From contig NZ_RXLQ01000023.1 of the NCBI RefSeq assembly GCF_003953935.1, positions 1-64,000 on the forward strand: a stretch of DNA of 64,000 bases, in the 5' to 3' direction. Positions within the stretch are counted from its first letter, which is position 1. Each line of letters begins with the position of its first letter. This DNA comes from Massilia atriviolacea. Lineage in GTDB: Bacteria > Pseudomonadota > Gammaproteobacteria > Burkholderiales > Burkholderiaceae_D. Under the pieces are notes generated by a model. It was not told where the DNA came from, did not search any database, and saw only the letters and a list, made by a program, of their open reading frames with translations. This document shows, piece after piece, positions 17,718 through 24,002 of the stretch. The translations under genes and the position numbers were made by a program.

Positions 17718-18695
17718 ATGCAAATCGTGCTGGCCAATCCGCGCGGCTTCTGTGCCGGGGTCGAGCGGGCGATCGAGATCGTCGAGCGCGCCCTCGACGT
17801 CTTCGGCGCCCCGGTCTACGTGCGTCACGAGATCGTGCATAACCGCCACGTGGTCGCCGCTCTGCGCGAGCGCGGCGCGGTGTTCGTCGAGGAACTGGCG
17901 CAGGTGCCGGAGCACGGCATCGTCGTGTTCAGCGCGCACGGCATCGCGCCGCAGGTCCGGGCCGAGGCCGACGCGCGCCGCCTGCGGGTGTTCGACGCCA
18001 CATGTCCGCTGGTCGCCAAGGTCCACATGGAGGTCGGGCGCCACGCGCGCGACGGCCGCGAGGTCATCCTGATCGGCCACGCCGGCCACCCGGAAATCGT
18101 CGGCACGCTCGGCCACTACCGCGGCGCGGCCGCGCGCGCCATCCACGTGGTCGGCACTGCCGGCGAGGCCGAGCGGCTCCAGGTGCAGGACGGGACGCGC
18201 CTGGCCTACGCCACCCAGACCACGTTTTCGATCGACGATGTCAAGCCGATCCTGCAGGCCCTGCAAGGGCGCTTCCCGGCGCTGATCGGGCCGCGCAAGG
18301 AAGATATCTGCTACGCCACCCAGAACCGCCAGTCCGCCATCAAGGAACTGGCCGCCAGCTGCGACCTGATCCTGGTGATCGGTTCGCCCGCCAGCGCCAA
18401 CTCGCAGAGGCTGCGGGAAATTGCCGCGCAACAGAACGTCGGCGCCTACCTGCTCGATCACGCCGACCAGTTGCAGCGCGACTGGTTCGACGGCCGCCAC
18501 TGCGTCGGCATCACTTCCGGCGCCTCCACCCCCGAAGTCCTGCTCGAGCAGGTGGTGGCGCGCCTGGTCGCCTGGGGCGCCGGGCCGGTCGTCAACCGGG
18601 CGGGCGTGCAAGAGCACGTGGTGTTCGCGCTGCCGCGCGCGCTGGCCGGCGCCGCGCCGCGCGTCGCCGAACCCGAACCCGAACCCGAACTTTAA
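17718..18695 (+). CDS. ispH: 4-hydroxy-3-methylbut-2-enyl diphosphate reductase IspH (LytB)
   Basis: 325 residues, typical length. It makes IPP and DMAPP in the last step of the MEP isoprenoid pathway using a [4Fe-4S] cluster. The three cluster cysteines are visible: NPRGFCAGV (Cys12), FDATCPLV and KEDICYATQNRQ. SPASANSQRL of the substrate pocket is present. ATG 17718 is chosen over a TTG at 17706 because the TTG overlaps the ribosome site GGGAGGA. The C-terminus ends EPEPEPEL, encoded by a short GAACCC repeat. First gene of a probable operon with the next three; an FNR-type box precedes it. Being in an accessory cluster, it is probably a second copy beside a housekeeping ispH elsewhere (inference). 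Confidence 0.94.
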   Translation: MQIVLANPRGFCAGVERAIEIVERALDVFGAPVYVRHEIVHNRHVVAALRERGAVFVEELAQVPEHGIVVFSAHGIAPQVRAEADARRLRVFDATCPLVAKVHMEVGRHARDGREVILIGHAGHPEIVGTLGHYRGAAARAIHVVGTAGEAERLQVQDGTRLAYATQTTFSIDDVKPILQALQGRFPALIGPRKEDICYATQNRQSAIKELAASCDLILVIGSPASANSQRLREIAAQQNVGAYLLDHADQLQRDWFDGRHCVGITSGASTPEVLLEQVVARLVAWGAGPVVNRAGVQEHVVFALPRALAGAAPRVAEPEPEPEL

Positions 18696-18714
18696 CCTCT
18701 TGAGGAGAACCATC

Positions 18715-19065
18715 ATGCCCGAGCAAACCGTTTCCATCGTGTCCTGGCCCGAGCAGCCGGCCCGGATCGACCATACCTTCACGCTGGACAAGCCGTGCCC
18801 GGTGTCGATCTCCTTCGAACCGGCGCCGGCCAACGTGACGCTGTCGAGCGACCCGCAGCGCCCGCTCCAGGTCAGCATGAACATGCAGCTCGTCGCGCGC
18901 GAGCCAGTGCCGGTCTGCATCACCGTGTGCGAACCGATCTGCGCGCGCAGCGACTATACGATCGGCATCGAGGTGTTCGGCAACCCGTTCGCCAGCATCA
19001 GCGTGCGCGGCACCACGCGCCTGTTCGCGTGCCGCGACGACACGCCGACGCCGGTGCCGGGCTGA
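18715..19065 (+). CDS. Unrecognised 116-residue protein in the terpenoid operon
   Basis: Starts MPEQTVSIVSWPEQPARI at ATG 18715, behind TTGAGGAGAACC, a strong ribosome site, 19 bases after ispH. It has no signal peptide or membrane segment. The pattern of alternating hydrophobic residues and prolines (CPVSISFEPAPANVTLSS, LQVSMNMQLVARE, TIGIEVFGNPFASISV) suggests a small all-beta sandwich. Five cysteines occur, four of them clustered (CPV near residue 27; VCITVCEPICARSD near 64-77; FACRD near the end). That could mean metal binding or a link to the redox enzymes beside it. I do not recognise a family. Its position between ispH and the prenyl synthase makes a role in the same process likely. 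Confidence 0.75.
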   Translation: MPEQTVSIVSWPEQPARIDHTFTLDKPCPVSISFEPAPANVTLSSDPQRPLQVSMNMQLVAREPVPVCITVCEPICARSDYTIGIEVFGNPFASISVRGTTRLFACRDDTPTPVPG

Positions 19066-19106
19066 TACCTTCCGATATGCGCCACCACCACCAGGAGCCG
19101 TGAGCG

Positions 19107-19796
19107 ATGCCAAGCAATGACAGCGACAACATCAGCATGACCCGGGCCGAACTCGATTACCTGATGCGCATGGCCGGCAAGACCTCGCGCATCGTGCAGC
19201 AGGCCGCCTCGACCCTGGAAGAGGAAATCGCGCTCGGCGTGGCGGCCGCCAAACGGGTCGAAATGCGTTTCGTGGACGTGGAAAAACTGCGCGCCGCCGA
19301 CCCGGCCGACGTGATGCAGCGCTTCCGCCGCGATGCGCACGAGGTGGTCGACATCCTGCTCGACATGGTGGTGCTGGCCAGCAACTCGCTGGGCGCGCTG
19401 TCGGAGCGGGTGGTCACGGTGCGTCCCGGCGGCGCGGCGGCGCCGAAGCAGGGCGGCGACGCCACCGCATCCTTGAGAATGCCGCAGCCGGTCGCGCCGG
19501 GCGGATCGCTCAGCGTGCCGATGACCCTGGAAAACGCGGCCGATGTGCCGACCGACACCTTCCGCCTCCACTGCGCCGACCTGCTCAGCGACAGCGGCGC
19601 CCGGCTCGCGTCGGCCCAGATCGGCTTCGCGCCGGAGCAACTGGCCATCCCCGCGCGCTCCTCGGCGACCGTGCTGATCACCGTGACGGTCCCGTCCGAT
19701 GCCGCGCCCGGCACCTATTCCGGGCTGCTCCTGGCCAGCCAGCTGGAGCAGGTGCGCGCCGTGCTCACCGTGCAGGTCGAGTCGGCCGGTGAGTGA
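19107..19796 (+). CDS. Unrecognised 229-residue two-domain protein in the terpenoid operon
   Basis: Two parts are visible. Residues 1 to about 100 are helical and amphipathic (TRAELDYLMRMAGKTSRIVQ, then EEEIALGVAAAKRVEMRF, then DAHEVVDILLDMVVLASNSL), somewhat like a phasin or scaffold helix bundle. After an Ala/Gly linker, residues about 125-229 look like an immunoglobulin-like or NEW3-type beta domain (QPVAPGGSLSVPMTLENAAD, then IPARSSATVLITVTVPSDAA, then PGTYSGLLLAS). There is no signal peptide. Its stop overlaps the GTG start of the next gene by eight bases, indicating translational coupling to the prenyl diphosphate synthase. No family recognised; a carrier, scaffold or membrane-surface role is speculation. 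Confidence 0.75.
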   Translation: MPSNDSDNISMTRAELDYLMRMAGKTSRIVQQAASTLEEEIALGVAAAKRVEMRFVDVEKLRAADPADVMQRFRRDAHEVVDILLDMVVLASNSLGALSERVVTVRPGGAAAPKQGGDATASLRMPQPVAPGGSLSVPMTLENAADVPTDTFRLHCADLLSDSGARLASAQIGFAPEQLAIPARSSATVLITVTVPSDAAPGTYSGLLLASQLEQVRAVLTVQVESAGE

Positions 19797-20832
19797 GGCG
19801 GCCGGGCGTTCCCGTTTTGTCGAGGCCAGCCTGGCGCGCTACAAGGAAATCACCATGGCGCGCCTGCTGGACTACCTGCCCAGCAAGGAGCCGCGCCGTT
19901 ATCTGTACGACTTGCTGCCCGTGTATCCGCTGCGCTCCGGCAAGGGCTTGCGTCCGGCGCTGTGCATCGCCGCCTGCTGCGCCTTCGGCGGCGAGGTGCG
20001 CCGGGTGCTCGAATCGGCCGTCGCCATCGAGCTGTACCACAACGCCTTCCTGATCCACGACGACATCGAGGACGGCAGCGAACACCGGCGCGGGCAACCC
20101 ACCCTGCAGGCCGACCAGGGCCTGGCGGTCGCGCTCAACGTGGGCGACGCGATGCAGGCGCTGTGCATCCGCCTGCTGCTCAACAACCTGGCCATCGTCG
20201 GCCCGCAACTGACCTGGCGCATCGTCAACGAAATCGAGCACATGGTGTGCCAGACGGTCGAAGGCCAGGCGCTGGAACTGGGCTGGGTGCGCGACAACGT
20301 GGCCAACCTGAGCGAGGAAGACTACCTGCGCATGGTGCTCAAGAAAACCTGCTGGTACACCTGCATGCACCCGCTGCGCATCGGCGCCCTGGTCGCCAGC
20401 GGCGGGGCCGTCGCGCCCGAGCGCTTCGACCGCTTCGGCTACTACATGGGCGCGGCGTTCCAGATCCAGGACGACATCCTCAACCTCGACGCCGACGAGG
20501 GCAAATACGGCAAGGAAATCAACGGCGATATCTGGGAAGGCAAGCGCACCCTGATGCTGATCCACGCGGCGGGCCGCTGCGACGAGGACGAAAAACAGCG
20601 GATCCGGCGCTTCCTGGCGCTGCCGCGCGGCGCGCGGGAGCAAGCCGAGGTCGCGTGGGTGCGCGCCACCATGGACAAGTACGACAGCATCGCCCATGCG
20701 CGCAGCTGCGCGCGCCAGCTGGCCGGCGCGGCCCTGCACGAATTCGACCTGATCTTCGGCGCGCTGCCCGACTCCGAACACAAGCGCTTCTTGCGCCAGG
20801 TGGTGCTTTACATGATCGAACGCGATCTGTAA
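19789..20832 (+). CDS. Polyprenyl (probably geranylgeranyl) diphosphate synthase
   Basis: 347 residues from GTG 19789, which overlaps the upstream stop; ATG 19855 with AAGGAA before it is an alternative. Both aspartate-rich motifs are intact: DDIED (residues 91-95) and QDDILNLD (227-234), with KGLRP, HRRGQPTL and KTC around them. The first motif is the short DDxxD form, without the two-residue insert of bacterial farnesyl synthases. The residue five before it is Ala86 (Phe87 follows). In this family a small residue there permits chains longer than C15, so GGPP or longer is expected. Third enzyme-associated gene after ispH; its 3' end overlaps the convergent reductase gene by 25 bases. Confidence 0.9.
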   Translation: MSEAAGRSRFVEASLARYKEITMARLLDYLPSKEPRRYLYDLLPVYPLRSGKGLRPALCIAACCAFGGEVRRVLESAVAIELYHNAFLIHDDIEDGSEHRRGQPTLQADQGLAVALNVGDAMQALCIRLLLNNLAIVGPQLTWRIVNEIEHMVCQTVEGQALELGWVRDNVANLSEEDYLRMVLKKTCWYTCMHPLRIGALVASGGAVAPERFDRFGYYMGAAFQIQDDILNLDADEGKYGKEINGDIWEGKRTLMLIHAAGRCDEDEKQRIRRFLALPRGAREQAEVAWVRATMDKYDSIAHARSCARQLAGAALHEFDLIFGALPDSEHKRFLRQVVLYMIERDL

Positions 20833-22331
20833 TCGGGCGCGGCGGGCGTATGCTCCTGTGCGCCGGGCCGCAGCAGCGCCCCGGCCACGCCGCCGCCCAG
20901 CTCGAGCGCGCTGCCGGCCACGCCCAGGCCCCAGTCGAGCGCGGCGCGCGGGTGGGCCGCCATCGACAGCGCCACCCCAGCCGCCGCCGTGCCGGTCCGC
21001 AAGCCGAGGCGCAGGCAATGGGCGCGCCCGCGCAGCAGGTGCTGCGCGCCCATGCCCGCCAGCGACAGCACCGCCTGCTGCGCGCTCTTGCGCAGGATGT
21101 CGGCGCCCATCACGCGGCGCGCCGGCACCAGTCCGGCCAGCACGCCGCCGGTGATGTCGGCGTAGGCGGGGTCGGCGCGGGCGCGGGCCACGATGATGTG
21201 CAGCGCTTCCAGCCAGAGCGGGGTCAGGTGGCGGTTGCGGATCAGCTGCACGATCAGGCGCGCCAGCGCCATGTCGAAGCGCAGCTCGCGTTCGATCCGC
21301 TGCGCGTAAGGCAGCAGGCCGGCGTGCGAAAAATCGTCGCGCGCGCGGGCCGCGATGAGCGTCTCGGCGGCCCAGCGCCCGCTCAGCATGGCGTACTGGA
21401 TGCCTTCGCCGTTGAGCGGGTTGATCAGGCCGGCGGCGTCGCCCGCCAGCAGCACGCGCCGGCCCACGCAGGGCAGGGCGGCATCGTAGGTGGTCAGCGG
21501 CCAGCCCGTTACCGGTCCGCGCAGTTGCGCGTTGCCGAGGCGCGCGCGCAGGGCCGGATCGCTCGTCAACAGCTGCAGCATCCGCTGGCGCAGGTGTTCC
21601 TCGTTGCGCGGCAAGGTCTCGCGCACCATGCCGATGCCGACATTGGCCGCGTTCGGCCCGGTGGGAAACAGCCAGTAATAGCCGGGAAAGGTCGCGTCCG
21701 AAAAATACAGGTCGCAGCGGTTGCCGGTGTCCGGCAAGCCATCCATGTAGCAGCGCATCGCGACGATGCGGTTGCGGTCCGGCACCGCGTGCCCGCGCAG
21801 CAGGCGCGCCACCACGGAGCTGCTGCCGTCGGCGCCGATCAGGGCCTGGGCGCGCAGGGTGGCGCGGCCGGCCGGCCCCTTGACCGTCACGCTCACGCCG
21901 CCGGCGTCGCTGGCGAAGCCTTGCACGCGGGTGTTTTCCAGCACGCGGGCGCCGGCCGCGCGCGCCCGGTCGAGGATCCACTGGTCGAGCGCCTTGCGCG
22001 CGATGACCCTGCCGTGCGCCGGCATGCCCGCCACGCGCGGGATGGGATGGGTGATCAGGTGGCGCCCGTTCAGGTACAGCGCGGCCTCGTGGATGATGTT
22101 CGTTTGCCGGTAGCCGGGCAGGGCGGCCATGCCGAGGCGGTGCAGTTCGAGCAGGGCGGCGGGGCCGACGAAGTCGCCGCAGACTTTGTCGCGCGGAAAT
22201 TGCTGATGGTCGATCAGGAGGACGGCAAAGCCGGCATCGGCCAGGTGGGCGGCCGCAGCCGCGCCCGCCGGGCCGGCGCCGGCGACGATCACGTCGCCAT
22301 CGAACGCGGCGGCAATTTTCAGAGTCAGCAT
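20808..22331 (-). CDS. Geranylgeranyl-reductase family FAD-dependent oxidoreductase
   Basis: 507 residues. N-terminal FAD-binding DVIVAGAGPAGAAAA (GAGPAG at 18-23), the family's second motif PRDKVCGDFVGPAALLELHR (about residues 46-65), and AGDAAGLINPLNGEGIQYAM (about 290-309). These belong to the geranylgeranyl reductase / digeranylgeranylglycerophospholipid reductase family, which hydrogenates prenyl chain double bonds in chlorophyll, menaquinone or archaeal lipids. The last 90 residues have two hydrophobic stretches that could seat it on the membrane. It is convergent with the prenyl synthase, with overlapping ends, and divergent from the RebB-like gene. Distantly related halogenases or squalene-type monooxygenases share the fold, so the reaction is inferred from motifs and neighbours. 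Confidence 0.85.
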   Translation of the reverse strand: MLTLKIAAAFDGDVIVAGAGPAGAAAAAHLADAGFAVLLIDHQQFPRDKVCGDFVGPAALLELHRLGMAALPGYRQTNIIHEAALYLNGRHLITHPIPRVAGMPAHGRVIARKALDQWILDRARAAGARVLENTRVQGFASDAGGVSVTVKGPAGRATLRAQALIGADGSSSVVARLLRGHAVPDRNRIVAMRCYMDGLPDTGNRCDLYFSDATFPGYYWLFPTGPNAANVGIGMVRETLPRNEEHLRQRMLQLLTSDPALRARLGNAQLRGPVTGWPLTTYDAALPCVGRRVLLAGDAAGLINPLNGEGIQYAMLSGRWAAETLIAARARDDFSHAGLLPYAQRIERELRFDMALARLIVQLIRNRHLTPLWLEALHIIVARARADPAYADITGGVLAGLVPARRVMGADILRKSAQQAVLSLAGMGAQHLLRGRAHCLRLGLRTGTAAAGVALSMAAHPRAALDWGLGVAGSALELGGGVAGALLRPGAQEHTPAAPDYRSRSIM

Positions 22332-22551
22332 GGCGGGCAGTTCTGGACAGGGAATCGTTCAGTATCCGCGCCGTGCGCAAGTGCATTGCTGATGTAGCGC
22401 AAAAAGCGCACAAAAACGCGTGCGGCGGTAGGGATCCCAAGCGTGGACATACGCCCGCGCGCGCAGTTGTGCGATCATTGACTGCCGGCCCTGTTCCCTC
22501 GGGCAGACATGCGCATCGCGACCCGCTTCCATCCGTTCAAGGAGAATGACC

Positions 22552-22821
22552 ATGGCTTTTCCAACCGCTGTTAACAGTCAAATCACCGATTCGGTCACCC
22601 AGGCCAACACCAAGGTGCTGGGCGACGCGCCCGCCATGGCGATGGGCACGCTGTTCCAGGCCAGCGCCGAGACCCTGGCCGAGGCCGCGCACAATGCCAC
22701 TGGCGCTCAGCAGCAAAGCAATATCGTCGCCCAGGCTGGCACCAGCATGGGAGTGGGGGTCTTGTACACGATCGACAGCGCCGCCGACGGCATCGCCACC
22801 AGGGCCAATCGCGGCGGCTGA
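22552..22821 (+). CDS. RebB-family R-body (killing trait) protein
   Basis: 89 residues from ATG 22552. An in-frame ATG at 22546 is only one base from the ribosome site AAGGAG, so the second ATG is chosen. The sequence MAFPTAVNSQITDSVTQANT, the stretch LGDAPAMAMGTLFQ, the helix AETLAEAAHNATGAQQQSN and the tail TSMGVGVLYTIDSA are characteristic of RebB and its paralogues. These are small Ala/Gln-rich proteins that polymerise into R-bodies, coiled ribbons that unroll explosively. Usual loci have several reb genes; only one is visible here. It is divergent from the reductase gene by 220 bases and is followed by an unknown 350-residue protein. Confidence 0.85.
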   Translation: MAFPTAVNSQITDSVTQANTKVLGDAPAMAMGTLFQASAETLAEAAHNATGAQQQSNIVAQAGTSMGVGVLYTIDSAADGIATRANRGG

Positions 22822-22870
22822 GCGTGCGCGCCATCTTAGCGACCAGTGCCTTTATGAAAGGAACGTCCTC

Positions 22871-23923
22871 ATGACTGTCATCGTTGCCGGCAAGCTGATT
22901 CAAGATCCCGCCGCGCTGTCCGAACTCGCGCGCCAGGTGCTGGCCTGCATCGACGGCGGCGTGCAATGGCTGGCCTGGGCCATCCCCCATCCCCAGGTCA
23001 GCTTTACCGTGGCGGACGAAACCACGCTGCTGGACGAGGTCCAGCAAGGATTGCATGGCTCGCCGATGACCTTGCTGCCGAAGTGGGGACTGATGCTCGG
23101 TCCGGTCAAGCTCATGACCCTCGGCAGCGCCAATCTGCGCCTGCTCGCCCAGTGCGAAAGCGGTGACGCCAGCAGCGCCATGTGGGCCCAGGCCGAGCGC
23201 TTCCTGCTCGATCAGCGCCTCTACACCGCGCAGCAGTTGAACGAGGCCAGCGCCTTCCTGCGCGCCCTGGGCGTGGGCGCGGCGCCGCTGTTTCAGGCCA
23301 TCGGCTTGAACGAGCGCGTGACCCTGACCGAGCTGGCGATCGGGATCGGTGATACCCGGTCCGATAGCGTGGCGGTGACGCCGCTGCGCAAGGAAGCGGC
23401 CGCCTTTGCGGTGGAGCAGGCCCGTACCGTGGCCGAGTTTTGCGACTATTACCAGTTCTACCTGGTGTATGCGCGCAAGCGCGATGCCTTGTCGGCCACG
23501 GCGACGGTGCGTGCGCAACTGGCGAGCGAGGCCATGGCAACGCTGCTGCCGCTTGCCTTCGGCGCCCTCGACTGTCCGCAGCTGGAAGACCGCTTGCCGG
23601 CGCCGATGGAGGTCGACAGTGCGCTGCGTCACTGGCTGGCGCGCGGCGGCAAGGTCGGCTTTGCGCGCCTGTCGCAGGCGGTGTTGCAGGTCGCGGAGCA
23701 CAGCGCGTTCACGACCGAAACGGGGGCCGCGGCGGCGCGCCTGCTGGAACAGTATCTGGGCGCGGCGCACGCCTTCCTGGACAGGCATCGCATCGCGGAA
23801 GGGCGCCTCGAGCAGGACGGCGCCACGCTGAGCTTCACCGTGCGCGGCGAGCGCCAGCAGGCGCGCCTGCACCTCAGTGCCGCGCGCGTGCTGTCCCTGC
23901 GCAGCTTCGGCAGCCTGACGTAG
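22871..23923 (+). CDS. Unrecognised 350-residue protein downstream of rebB-like gene
   Basis: Starts MTVIVAGKLIQDPAALSEL at ATG 22871 with AAAGGAAC upstream, 49 bases after the RebB-like gene and in the same direction, so probably co-transcribed. No signal peptide; one moderately hydrophobic patch (PKWGLMLGPVKLMTLGSANL near residues 71-90) but no clear membrane helix. The middle and C-terminal half are predominantly helical with Ala-rich repeats. The last 35 residues look like a beta hairpin (GATLSFTVRGERQQARLHLS). It could be an R-body accessory or regulator by position only. A strong terminator follows. Confidence 0.75.
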   Translation: MTVIVAGKLIQDPAALSELARQVLACIDGGVQWLAWAIPHPQVSFTVADETTLLDEVQQGLHGSPMTLLPKWGLMLGPVKLMTLGSANLRLLAQCESGDASSAMWAQAERFLLDQRLYTAQQLNEASAFLRALGVGAAPLFQAIGLNERVTLTELAIGIGDTRSDSVAVTPLRKEAAAFAVEQARTVAEFCDYYQFYLVYARKRDALSATATVRAQLASEAMATLLPLAFGALDCPQLEDRLPAPMEVDSALRHWLARGGKVGFARLSQAVLQVAEHSAFTTETGAAAARLLEQYLGAAHAFLDRHRIAEGRLEQDGATLSFTVRGERQQARLHLSAARVLSLRSFGSLT

Positions 23924-23955
23924 GCCTCCTCCTGGCGGCGGCGCCCATAAAAAAA

Positions 23956-23986
23956 ACCGCCGGACTGCGCATCCGGCGGTTTTTTT
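23956..23986. terminator. Bidirectional intrinsic terminator
   Basis: Stem ACCGCCGGA / TCCGGCGGT (23956-23964 with 23972-23980), loop CTGCGCA, with an A run on one side and a T run on the other. It serves both the plus-strand unknown gene and the minus-strand TBDR 3, and closes the accessory island on the right. Confidence 0.9.
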
Positions 23987-24002
23987 CGTCAGCTGAAAAC
24001 GC

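Noticed and set aside
16077-18923. 948-codon minus-strand frame across the end of TBDR 2 and ispH
   Set aside because: It runs opposite two well-supported genes and through a terminator; no domains.
22385-22412. TTGC...GCAA palindrome upstream of rebB as an FNR-type or other operator
   Set aside because: It does not match TTGAT-N4-ATCAA and no promoter context supports it.
19765-22440. 891-codon minus-strand frame and 811-codon plus-strand frame over the prenyl synthase and reductase
   Set aside because: Both are out-of-frame shadows; the true frames carry DDIED/QDDILNLD and GAGPAG motifs.
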